Assembly (NCBI GenBank): GCA_028290245.1
Contig: JAQGKG010000085.1
Span: forward strand, 1 to 11,663
DNA from: Devosia sp.
GTDB taxonomy: Bacteria; Pseudomonadota; Alphaproteobacteria; Rhizobiales; Devosiaceae
Direction: 5' to 3'
Length of the DNA stretch: 11,663 nt
Below are positions 1-8,230 of this stretch, piece by piece. Below the pieces are notes generated by a model, which saw nothing but the letters and a program-made list of their open reading frames with translations, ran no database searches and was not told where the DNA came from. Position 1 is the stretch's first letter. Each line of letters starts with the position of its first letter. The translations under genes and the position numbers were made by a program.

Positions 1-888
1 GATGGCCAGATAAATCGGCCGTGGCGACTTCGCCCGCAGCGTTTCGAGATACCCCTTGGGGTCGAGCAGGCCATCGACATGGTCGATGCGCAGCCCCTGC
101 ACCAGACCCTCTTCGATCAGCTGAAAAATCATCTGATGGGCATGGGCGAAGACATCCGGCCGATCGATGCGAATGCCGGCGAGATCGCTGTTGATGAAAA
201 AACGGCGATAATTCATTTCATCGGCCGCTGCCAAATGATGCACCAGCCGCCAGTGCTGGCGCTGGATAAGGTCATCGAGTGCGGCGTGCCCCGACGGTCC
301 CGACAGCGCGGCGATTGCGTCGTTCAGCCTACCGTATGTCTCGTTCAGAATCCGTTCATCTTCGGGCCGGATCGGCAGCTTTTCGCTTCCATAAGCCCAG
401 ATTGCACCGTCTGCACGAAGCTCGATATCGCCCGCAGCGAGTGTCTCGGCGTAGCTTTTACCGAGGAAAGGAACCAGTAGCTTTCCCGCCATATCGGGCC
501 GCGGCGGGTTCCAGTTGATGTCAAACCAGTCGGCATACTGGCTGGCCTCGCCGTGTTTCAGCACATCCAGCCAGAGGTCATTATCCGCCCCGCCAACGCC
601 CATGTGGTTAGGCACGAAATCGAGAATGATGCCCATCCCAGCTGCCTGAACAAGGCCAACCATCTGGCGGAACTCATAAATTGTGCCCAGCTCCGGATTG
701 ATCCGCGTATGGTCCACCGTATCATAGCCGTGTGTACTCCCCGGTCGCGCCATCAGGATGGGCGACAGATAGACGTGGCTGATACCAAGCTCGGCGAGGT
801 AGGGGATCAGCGCCGTCGCATGGGCGAAGGTGAAATCCTTATTGAGCTGAAGGCGATAGGTGGCGCGGAGAGAAGGGGTGCTGGTCAT
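1..888 (-). CDS. treY: Maltooligosyl trehalose synthase, N-terminal part (runs off left edge)
   Basis: Cytoplasmic GH13-family isomerase that turns the reducing-end alpha-1,4 bond of a maltooligosaccharide into alpha,alpha-1,1, the first step of the TreY-TreZ route from glycogen or maltodextrin to trehalose. The frame is open from ATG at 888 to position 1, giving 296 codons of a protein usually 700-900 residues long. Near the start is ATYRLQL, typical of TreY, followed by SPILMARPGSTHGYD. GH13 region I is DFVPNHM (Asp90 to Met96) and region II is GLRIDHVDGL with the expected nucleophile at Asp269. The general-acid Glu lies outside the window. The start is chosen because ATYRLQL follows closely, no in-frame ATG lies upstream, and the regulator gene ends 32 bp before. 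No good Shine-Dalgarno sequence is visible, so translation may be weak or depend on read-through from upstream. treY normally sits with treZ or glg genes; here its visible neighbour is a sugar-transport regulator. Family call is firm; operon membership is inferred. Confidence 0.93.
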   Translation of the reverse strand, partial: MTSTPSLRATYRLQLNKDFTFAHATALIPYLAELGISHVYLSPILMARPGSTHGYDTVDHTRINPELGTIYEFRQMVGLVQAAGMGIILDFVPNHMGVGGADNDLWLDVLKHGEASQYADWFDINWNPPRPDMAGKLLVPFLGKSYAETLAAGDIELRADGAIWAYGSEKLPIRPEDERILNETYGRLNDAIAALSGPSGHAALDDLIQRQHWRLVHHLAAADEMNYRRFFINSDLAGIRIDRPDVFAHAHQMIFQLIEEGLVQGLRIDHVDGLLDPKGYLETLRAKSPRPIYLAI

Positions 889-920
889 GTCAGCGCAACG
901 GCGGTCAAGCCGCTTTGTTC

Positions 921-1661
921 CTACGAAAGCGCCGCCAATACACAGGCTTCATCGAGGTTAATCACCTGCTCGACAATGCTGGTGGCAGCCGCTGAATCGC
1001 TGTCGCCAATGGCTGCAACCAGGGCCGTGAGAGTTTCGAGCGAAGCCTGCAGATAGGCCTCGGCGCCCGTCTTGCCGCATTGGCGCAGTGCCAGTGCCAG
1101 GGTCAATTCCACAATGCCGGTGACCGAGCGCAGTATCGAATTTCCGGATGTATCAGCCACCGCACGGTGGATTTCCAATGCCGCAATGCCGTGGTTTTCG
1201 AGGTCGCCACCAGCCGAGTCCATCTGGTGCAGCCAGTATTTCATGACGCGGATATTTTCCGCCGTGCGCCGCTGCGCAGCGAGTGCAGCAGCACGGGCTT
1301 CCAGCGCCCGCCGCACATCGAACAGGCTCTCATAAAAGCGCCGGTCGGGCTTGGCGTAATAGTGCCAGGACAGCACCTGGGGATCGAACAGGCTCCAGCG
1401 GCTGGAGGGCGAAACGCGGGTGCCGACCTTGGGTCGCGCCTCGACCAATCCCTTGGCTTCGAGCGTCTTCATAGCTTCGCGCAGCACCGTGCGCGAGACG
1501 CCATAGTTCTCCATCATCACAGCGTCGCTGGCGAGGATCGAGCCGACGGGGAACCTGCCGGTGACGATGCCCAAGCCGATTTCGTTGATGACGAACGTGT
1601 GGAAATTCCGTGCAGCGGGTCGCCCTGAGAGTGAGCGGATAAGGCTGCCTGCTTCGATCAT
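921..1661 (-). CDS. GntR-family (FadR/FCD subfamily) transcriptional regulator
   Basis: Probable ligand-responsive DNA-binding repressor of the upstream sugar transporter operon. The protein has 246 residues, the usual FadR-subfamily length. Residues about 19-83 form the winged helix-turn-helix, with the recognition helix around VSRTVLREAMKTLE (55-68) and the wing GLVEARPKVGTRV (71-83). Residues about 105-240 form the helical FCD ligand domain. The FCD metal site looks degenerate: the usual D-x-x-x-H motif is A161-L-E-I-H165, and the later family histidines are not evident, so it may sense ligand without the usual metal. The start at 1661 is set by an ATGA overlap with the permease stop, which implies translational coupling. 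The reading frame stays open far upstream, but there it only overlaps the permease gene in another frame. Being last in the operon it regulates would allow autoregulation. Family certain; target and ligand inferred from context. Confidence 0.9.
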   Translation of the reverse strand: MIEAGSLIRSLSGRPAARNFHTFVINEIGLGIVTGRFPVGSILASDAVMMENYGVSRTVLREAMKTLEAKGLVEARPKVGTRVSPSSRWSLFDPQVLSWHYYAKPDRRFYESLFDVRRALEARAAALAAQRRTAENIRVMKYWLHQMDSAGGDLENHGIAALEIHRAVADTSGNSILRSVTGIVELTLALALRQCGKTGAEAYLQASLETLTALVAAIGDSDSAAATSIVEQVINLDEACVLAALS

Positions 1662-2641
1662 ACTAAGGCCTTCTCGGGCTTCTCTTCCCCGGGAGCGGAG
1701 GCCGCAAATATGATGCGCTGTAGCACGATGAACAGGAACAGCAAGATGCCGATCACGATCTTGGTCCACCAGCTCGACAGCGTTCCGTCGAAGATGATGT
1801 AGGTCTGCACCAGACCGAGCAGCATGACGCCGACGAAGGTGCCCAGAACGAAGCCGTAGCCGCCCGTGAGCAGCGTGCCGCCGATCACCACTGCGCTGAT
1901 AGCGTCCAGTTCGACACCCACGGCAGCGAGCGGATAACCCGCCGAGGTGTAGAGCGAAAACACGATGCCCGACAAGGCGGCAAGTACGCTCGACAGCATG
2001 TAAATCTGCACCGTCGTCCGCGCCACCGGTACGCCCATCAGCAGGGCGGAAACCGGATTGCCGCCCAGGGCATAGACGTAGGATCCAAAGCGGGTGCGAT
2101 GGGCCAGCAGCGCTCCGCCCAGGAAGATGGCGATCATCAGCAGGCCGATAAAGCTCAGGCGTCCGCCGCCGGGCAGACGGATCATCAGGTCGGAAAGGGC
2201 GCCATAGAACTCGTGATTGATCGGGACGGAATCCTGGGTGATGACCGAAGCGCCGCCGCGGGCGAGGAACATGCCGGCGAGCGTCACGATGAAGCTGGGC
2301 ACCTGCAGATAATGGATGGCGGCGCCCATGGCCGCACCGAACAGCGCCGCGACACCGAGAACGATGACGAAGGCCAGCAGCGGATGGAAGCCCAGCCACG
2401 AAATCAGCACTGCCACCAGCACGCCGGTGAAGCCGATCACCGCGCCGACCGAGAGATCGATACCCCCGGAAATGATGACGAAGGTCATGCCCACCGCGGC
2501 AATGCCGAGAAAGGCGTTATCAGTGAGGAAATTGCCGAGCACCCGGGTCGATAGCATGCTGGGAAACTGCAGCACGCTTGCCGCATAGGCGATCAGGAAA
2601 ATGACTGCGGTGGCGGCAAGTGGCCGAAGACTGCGTTTCAT
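1658..2641 (-). CDS. yjfF: YjfF-type furanose sugar ABC transporter permease
   Basis: Inner-membrane permease of a CUT2 (ribose-type) ABC importer; with the YtfT-like permease it forms the sugar channel. The 327 residues match E. coli YjfF, as I recall it, along the whole length. Shared blocks include NFLTDNAFLGIAAVGMTFVI and SGGIDLSVGAVIGFTGV near the N-terminus, INHEFYGALS and GGGRLS in the middle, AHRTRFGSYVYALGGN, then VGVELDAISAVVIGGTLL and FDGTLSSWWTKIVIGILL near the C-terminus. About eight or more hydrophobic helices can be seen, and the C-terminal tail is charged and probably cytoplasmic. The gene starts with an ATGA overlap with the ytfT-like gene and ends with an ATGA overlap with the regulator gene. 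The symbol is given by similarity. Substrate is furanose by family (E. coli YtfQRT-YjfF carries galactofuranose; a related GafABCD system carries L-arabinofuranose); the exact sugar cannot be read from the permease. Confidence 0.93.
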   Translation of the reverse strand: MKRSLRPLAATAVIFLIAYAASVLQFPSMLSTRVLGNFLTDNAFLGIAAVGMTFVIISGGIDLSVGAVIGFTGVLVAVLISWLGFHPLLAFVIVLGVAALFGAAMGAAIHYLQVPSFIVTLAGMFLARGGASVITQDSVPINHEFYGALSDLMIRLPGGGRLSFIGLLMIAIFLGGALLAHRTRFGSYVYALGGNPVSALLMGVPVARTTVQIYMLSSVLAALSGIVFSLYTSAGYPLAAVGVELDAISAVVIGGTLLTGGYGFVLGTFVGVMLLGLVQTYIIFDGTLSSWWTKIVIGILLFLFIVLQRIIFAASAPGEEKPEKALV

Positions 2642-3642
2642 TTGGAAACCACCCGCTTGTCGTCGCGTCTGAAGAAGCCGATGGCGCTGCCCACCAGCGG
2701 GGATTGCAGCATCAGGATCAGGATGATCATACCTGCCTTGACGATGAGATTGAATTCAGGTCGGAAACCCGAGACCAGAATGCCCGTATTCATCGCCTGG
2801 ATGATGATGGCGCCGACAACGGCAAGCGGGATGGAGAACTTGCCACCGAGCAGCGAAGTGCCGCCGATGACCACGGCGAGGATGGCGTCTAGTTCAAGCC
2901 AGAGGCCGGAATTGTTGGCGTCGGCGCCGCGAATATCGGCTGCAACCAGGATGCCGGCGATGGCGGCGCAGAAGCCGGACAGGCCATAGACCAGCATCAG
3001 CAGCATGCGGCTGTTGATACCGGCTAGCGAGGCCGCAGAGCGATTGACGCCGATGGCCTGGATGAACAGGCCGATAGCCGTGCGTTTCACCACCAGCGTC
3101 ACGAGGATCATCAGCACCAGCGCGATCACCGCCGCCATGGGAAAGCCGAGCAACGAGCCGGTGCCGATGAAAATCAGGGTCGGGTCGTTGAAGGTGACGA
3201 TATAACCCTCGGTGATCAGCTGCGCGATGCCGCGCCCGGCGACCATCAGCACCAGGGTCGCGATGATCGGCTGGATGTCGAGGACGGCGACAAGGAAGCC
3301 GTTCCACAAGCCGCAGACCACGCCGACGCCGAGTGCCGCGATCACCGCGATTGGCGTTGGATAGCCCGCCACCACCATGGTTGCGGCCACCGCGCCGCAG
3401 ACGGCCATGATGGCGCCCACCGAAAGATCGACGCCCTTGGTGGCGATGACGCCAGTCATGCCGATAGCCAGAATGGCAACGGGGGCGCCGCGATTGAGCA
3501 CGTCGATGGCGCTGCCGAACAGGCGGCCATCCTGCCAGGTGATGCGGAAGAAATTGGGGAACAAAATCCAGTTGATCAGCAGCACGGCGGCAAGCGCCAG
3601 CAGTTGCGGATTGGCGAGGCGTTCAAGATGGAGCCGCTTCAT
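2638..3642 (-). CDS. ytfT: YtfT-type furanose sugar ABC transporter permease
   Basis: Second inner-membrane permease subunit of the same CUT2 importer, 334 residues. It matches E. coli YtfT, as I recall it, in sequence and order: WQDGRLFGSAIDVLNRGAPV and AILAIGMTGVIATKGVDLSV near the N-terminus, then GLWNGFLVAVLDIQP, LVLMVAGRGIAQLITEGYIV, and the strongly conserved AADIRGADANNSGLWLELDA and ILAVVIGGTSLLGGKFSIPL. It ends with a basic cytoplasmic tail (FFRRDDKR). Hydrophobic segments spread through the protein fit eight to ten membrane helices. The ATG overlaps the ATPase stop by four bases (ATGA), and its own stop overlaps the yjfF-like start the same way, so the two permeases are probably made in matched amounts. 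The symbol is by similarity; no broken or missing motif was seen. Confidence 0.93.
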   Translation of the reverse strand: MKRLHLERLANPQLLALAAVLLINWILFPNFFRITWQDGRLFGSAIDVLNRGAPVAILAIGMTGVIATKGVDLSVGAIMAVCGAVAATMVVAGYPTPIAVIAALGVGVVCGLWNGFLVAVLDIQPIIATLVLMVAGRGIAQLITEGYIVTFNDPTLIFIGTGSLLGFPMAAVIALVLMILVTLVVKRTAIGLFIQAIGVNRSAASLAGINSRMLLMLVYGLSGFCAAIAGILVAADIRGADANNSGLWLELDAILAVVIGGTSLLGGKFSIPLAVVGAIIIQAMNTGILVSGFRPEFNLIVKAGMIILILMLQSPLVGSAIGFFRRDDKRVVSK

Positions 3643-5156
3643 GCGACAGCCTCGTCGGGGTTATTGGCGATCGCCTGGACGATGACGCCGGGATTGATGT
3701 TCTTGCCGCGCAGTTCGGCGACCATTTCACGGTCGCGCATCACGACGATGCGCGAGCTATAGGCCACCACCTCGTCGAGCTCCGATGAGATGACCAGCAT
3801 GGCCATGCCCTCGTCGCGCAAGCGGTTGATGGTGCGGACAATTTCAGCGTGCGCCCCGACGTCGATACCGCGGGTTGGCTCATCTAGGATGAGAAATGCT
3901 GGATCGGTCGCGAGCCATCGCGACAGGATGACCTTCTGCTGGTTGCCGCCCGAGAGCAGCTTGACCGGCATGTCGAGCGAGGCGGCGCGAATGTCCATCG
4001 ATTCGCCGAAGCGACCGGCGATTTCCATCTGCTCGTCACGGTTCAGCGCCTTGAACCAGCCAAGCTTGCCCTGCAGCGCAATGACGATGTTTTCGCGCAC
4101 CGACAGATCGCCGAGAATACCTTCGGCCTTCCGGTCTTCCGGGCAAAAACCGAAGCCGTGCTTGATGGCGTCGGTGGCCTTGCGGATGGCGGTCGGTTGG
4201 CCGTTGACGCGGACAGTGCCCTGGTCGGCAGGGTCGGCGCCGAACATGATGCGCGCGACTTCGGTGCGGCCCGAGCCGAGCAGGCCGGCAACACCGACCA
4301 CTTCGCCCTTATGGATGGTCAGGTCGAACGGCAGCACGCTGCGCTTGCGGCCATAGCCCTTGAATTCGAGCAGCACTTCGTTGGGCGCCTCGCTCGGCTC
4401 GACGTCGGTGGCGCCGGAGAAGGCGATGTCCTTGCCCAGCATCAGGCGGACCACATCAGTGCGGCTCAGCGCATCGAGGGCACGGGTTTCAATCAGCTTG
4501 CCGTTGCGCAACACGGTGACGCGGTCGGAAATGGCAAAGACCTGATCGAGGAAATGCGTGATGAAGATGATGGCGAGCCCACGGGCCTTGAGGCCGAGCA
4601 CCACTTCAAACAGGCGTTCGACCTCGTTGCGATCAAGGCTGGCCGTAGGTTCGTCGAGGATCAACACCTTGCCCGAAAGCTGCACAGCGCGCGCAATGGC
4701 GACGATCTGCTGCACGGCGACGGAGTGGCTGCCGAGTTCGCTGGATGGGTCGATATTGAGGTCGTAGTTCTTGAGAATGACCCTGGCGTCGGCTTCCATC
4801 TTGCGGAAGTTGACGAAGCCAAAACGCAATGGCTGGTGCCCGAGGAACAGGTTCTCTGCCACCGAGCGATTGGGCAGCAGGTTGACCTCCTGATACACCG
4901 TGCCGATGCCGAACGTTTGGGCGTGCAGTGGATTGTCGAGCGATACCTGAGCGCCGTCGACATAGATGCCGCCGCCGTCGGGCTGGTAGGCACCGGTCAA
5001 TATCTTGATCAGGGTAGATTTTCCGGCGCCGTTTTCGCCGAGCAGCGCATGCACTTCACCGGCCTTGAGGCCGAAGTCGATGTTGTCGAGCGCCACGTGA
5101 TTGCCGAAAATCTTCATGATGCCGCGTGCTTCAAGCACGTAGTGGGTATCGGCCAT
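3639..5156 (-). CDS. ytfR: YtfR-type sugar ABC transporter ATPase (two fused nucleotide-binding domains)
   Basis: Cytoplasmic ATPase that powers the YtfT/YjfF permease pair; 505 residues, close to the roughly 500 usual for CUT2 double ATPases. Domain 1 has a full Walker A, GENGAGKST (40-48), a degenerate signature near SVAVQQ (145-150) and Walker B LILDEP (165-170) with Glu169. Domain 2 has GLLGSGRTE (291-299) in place of Walker A, lacking the lysine; this is normal in the ribose-type family. It also has a full signature LSGGNQQ (401-407) and Walker B LILDEP (422-427). The start at 5156 is chosen over an in-frame ATG at 5201: AGAGGGGG lies four bases before it and the family's N-terminus (YVLEARGIMKIFG) follows at once, whereas the longer version would add 15 residues encoded partly by the intergenic repeat. 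It shares ATGA with the next permease gene. Confidence 0.94.
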   Translation of the reverse strand: MADTHYVLEARGIMKIFGNHVALDNIDFGLKAGEVHALLGENGAGKSTLIKILTGAYQPDGGGIYVDGAQVSLDNPLHAQTFGIGTVYQEVNLLPNRSVAENLFLGHQPLRFGFVNFRKMEADARVILKNYDLNIDPSSELGSHSVAVQQIVAIARAVQLSGKVLILDEPTASLDRNEVERLFEVVLGLKARGLAIIFITHFLDQVFAISDRVTVLRNGKLIETRALDALSRTDVVRLMLGKDIAFSGATDVEPSEAPNEVLLEFKGYGRKRSVLPFDLTIHKGEVVGVAGLLGSGRTEVARIMFGADPADQGTVRVNGQPTAIRKATDAIKHGFGFCPEDRKAEGILGDLSVRENIVIALQGKLGWFKALNRDEQMEIAGRFGESMDIRAASLDMPVKLLSGGNQQKVILSRWLATDPAFLILDEPTRGIDVGAHAEIVRTINRLRDEGMAMLVISSELDEVVAYSSRIVVMRDREMVAELRGKNINPGVIVQAIANNPDEAVA

Positions 5157-5195
5157 GCTGCCCCCTCTTCTGCTGTTGATGACCGCACCATCAGT

Positions 5196-5304
5196 CGGCA
5201 CCCTCCCCCTTGCGGGGAGGGATCAAGGGTGGGGGTCGGCTGGCCCGAATATCAGGGCCAAACCACACCCCCACCCAGCCTCCCCCGTCAAGGGGGAGGT
5301 GCCG
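5196..5304. repeat. Nested palindromic intergenic repeat between ytfQ-like and ytfR-like genes
   Basis: Directly visible structure of about 109 bp with imperfect mirror arms. The outer arm CGGCACCCTCCCCCTTG (5196-5212) pairs with CAAGGGGGAGGTGCCG (5289-5304), with one extra C. An inner arm GGGTGGGGGT (5227-5236) pairs with the ACCCCCACCC stretch ending at 5276. The core is TGGCCC (5241-5246), eight bases, GGGCCA (5255-5260). Each outer arm can also fold alone: CCCTCCCC/GGGGAGGG (5201-5208 with 5214-5221) and CCTCCCCC/GGGGGAGG (5279-5286 with 5292-5299). There is no T-tract, so it is not a standard intrinsic terminator. Similar C-rich palindromes are dispersed in many alphaproteobacterial genomes. 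In the transcript it may protect the binding-protein mRNA and lower expression of the downstream transport genes, as REP elements do in other binding-protein operons; that role is inferred. Confidence 0.8.
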
Positions 5305-5330
5305 TCCGGTGCATGTCCTTCAATCGAGCC

Positions 5331-6304
5331 TTAGTAGCCTAGGCCCTTGCGGGTGTCGTATTCGCCCTGGGGATTGTCGGCAGGCGTGTAGAGCTTGGAC
5401 TCGGTGATGATGAACTTTGCGGGTTCGGTGCCATCGGCGAGAAATGCCGAGAGCGCGTCGAAGGCGGGACCGGCCATGTTGGGGTCAGTTCGACGGTGGC
5501 ATTGGCTTCGCCGGCAACCATGGCAGCGAAAATGTCCGGCACGCCATCGATCGAGACGACCTTGATGTCGGTACCGGGCTTGAGGCCGGCATCCTTGATG
5601 GCCTGGATGGCGCCAACGGCCATGTCATCGTTATGGGCATAGACTGCGCAGATATCGGCGCCGCCGTTTTCGGCCTTGATGAAGCCTTCCATGACTTCCT
5701 TGCCCTTGGCGCGGGTGAAGTCGCCGGTCTGGCTGCGGGCGATGGTCAGGTTGGCGTGGCCAGCGATTGCTTCCTCGAAGCCCTGCTTGCGGTTGATCGC
5801 AGGGGTGGAGCCGACAGTGCCCTGCAGCTCGACGATCTTGCAATCGGCGTCGCCGACTTCCTTGACCAGCCAGTCACCAGCGGTACGACCTTCGAGAACC
5901 TGATCGGAAGCGACCGAGGTCAGGTACAGGTCTTCGGGTGCATCAACGCCGCGGTCGAGCAGCAGGACGGGGATCTCGGCTTCCTTGGCTTCGGTCAGCA
6001 CGTCGTCCCAGCCGGTGGCAACAACAGGAGCCACAACGATGGCGTCGACGCCCTGCGCGATGAAGCCCCGGATCGCCTTGATCTGGTTTTCCTGCTTCTG
6101 CTGGGCATCGGCGAACTTGAGGTCGATGCCGCGTTCTTCGGCCTGCTGCTTGGTCACCGAAGTCTCGGCAGCGCGCCAGCCTGATTCAGAGCCGATCTGG
6201 CTGAAGCCGATGGTTAGACCCTTCAGGTTTTCCTGGGCGATGGAAACAGAAGTCAAAGCGGTAACGAGGCTCGCCGCGAGGGCGAGCTTGGAAATGATGG
6301 TCAC
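5331..6304 (-). pseudogene. ytfQ: YtfQ-type periplasmic furanose-binding protein gene with a C-terminal frameshift
   Basis: Periplasmic solute-binding protein that delivers sugar to the YtfR/YtfT/YjfF importer. It begins at GTG 6304, five bases after GGAGG, then a signal peptide (ISKLALAASLVTALTSVSIAQ). The mature part follows E. coli YtfQ closely: IGFSQIGSESGWRAAETSV, FADAQQKQENQIKAIRGF, APVVATGWDDVL, KIVELQGTVGSTPAINRKQG, VYAHNDDMAVGAIQAIKDAG and SIDGVPDIFAAMVAGEANA. After Thr274-Pro275 the frame breaks. As written it continues 46 residues in a Pro/Ser/Thr-rich tail to a stop at 5339 (321 residues in all). One added base in the four-G run at 5481-5484 gives the expected NMAGPAFDAL and then a tail ending TRKGLGY, with stop TAA at 5331-5333 and 324 residues in total. 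The lost 49 residues include the end of the second lobe and the last helix, so the protein as written is probably non-functional. Everything else is intact, so the defect is either very recent or a read error. Confidence 0.9.
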
Positions 6305-6309
6305 GATGT

Positions 6310-6315
6310 CCTCCC
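6310..6315 (-). promoter_or_regulatory. Shine-Dalgarno sequence fixing the GTG start of the ytfQ-like gene
   Basis: On the minus strand GGGAGG is followed by ACATC and then GTG at 6304. This near-perfect site with five-base spacing, placed directly before the signal peptide, decides for the GTG start over an in-frame ATG 48 codons upstream. That longer version would begin with a sequence unlike a signal peptide and would run through the promoter. Confidence 0.8.
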
Positions 6316-6357
6316 AATGTGGTCGCCGCGGTGTGTTCACCTGAGGCGATGAAGGGG

Positions 6358-6406
6358 ACGCTACATAAAGTACTATTATATGTAAATAGCCAAAAATGAG
6401 GCTATT
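6358..6406 (-). promoter_or_regulatory. Probable promoter and operator region of the transporter operon
   Basis: An AT-rich island in GC-rich surroundings, 54-102 bp before the ytfQ-like start. On the minus strand there is a perfect TATAAT (6380-6375), without a good -35 at 16-18 bp. A second possibility is TTTACA (6386-6381) with a weak TAGCGT (6363-6358) 17 bp on. Two inverted repeats overlap these: TACATA-N11-TATGTA (6362-6384) and AATAGCC-N8-GGCTATT (6385-6391 with 6400-6406). The first covers the -10 area, where a repressor would block the polymerase; the second covers the -35 area. The operon's own GntR-type regulator is the obvious candidate to bind here. Sequence features are seen; promoter choice and regulator assignment are inferred. 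Confidence 0.5.
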
Positions 6407-6503
6407 AACGGATGCTGCATAGTGGCTCTGACGCCAGCACTCTTGCACGTTTAGGCTGGCAATGGTCTACCGGCCCCGACATGAGTTTAGGGCCTTTTTG
6501 CGC

Positions 6504-8126
<1,623 letters not shown>

Positions 8127-8220
8127 TGCATCGGCAACAATGCACCAACGGGATTCAGATTCGGCAAACACTTAGCTGGTATAGGTAAGTCCTGGGGTGG
8201 GGGCTCCGGCCCTGTTGCTC

Positions 8221-8226
8221 AGGAGG
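8221..8226 (+). promoter_or_regulatory. Shine-Dalgarno sequence fixing the GTG start of the diguanylate cyclase
   Basis: A perfect AGGAGG is followed by TCAC and then GTG at 8231. It is the only strong ribosome binding site in the 104-bp gap after the ABC-F gene, and it places the start just before the first membrane helix. The rest of that gap (8127-8220) shows no convincing terminator or consensus promoter. Confidence 0.75.
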
Positions 8227-8230
8227 TCAC

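Noticed and set aside
899..913. Small GCGG-TCAAG-CCGC hairpin between the regulator gene and treY
   Set aside because: The stem is only four base pairs and has no T-tract on the transcribed minus strand, so it gives no support for termination.
1662..2399. In-frame extension of the regulator gene giving a 492-residue protein
   Set aside because: It lies wholly inside the yjfF-like permease gene in another frame, is Arg/His-rich with no family likeness, and the ATGA start at 1661 gives a full-length regulator.
3639..5156. Missing lysine in the second Walker A and weak first signature of the ATPase as signs of decay
   Set aside because: Both are usual in ribose-type double ATPases, and the rest of the protein is intact.
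5201..5221. C-rich hairpin as an intrinsic terminator after the ytfQ-like gene
   Set aside because: There is no T-tract on either strand, and the arms belong to a larger palindrome with a matching copy at 5279-5299.
4158..5342. 394-codon open frame on the plus strand opposite the ATPase gene
   Set aside because: Antisense shadow of a GC-rich gene: composition is typical of such shadows, it has no recognisable motif, and it runs through the palindromic repeat.
5417..6184. 255-codon open frame on the plus strand opposite the ytfQ-like gene
   Set aside because: The minus-strand translation matches YtfQ throughout, so this frame is a shadow; no ribosome binding site or domain supports it.
6433..6460. 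GCCAGC-N16-GCTGGC inverted repeat and TTGCAC as promoter or operator of the ABC-F gene
   Set aside because: Six-base arms with a long spacer are expected by chance, and the -10 that would pair with TTGCAC (TCTACC) is poor.
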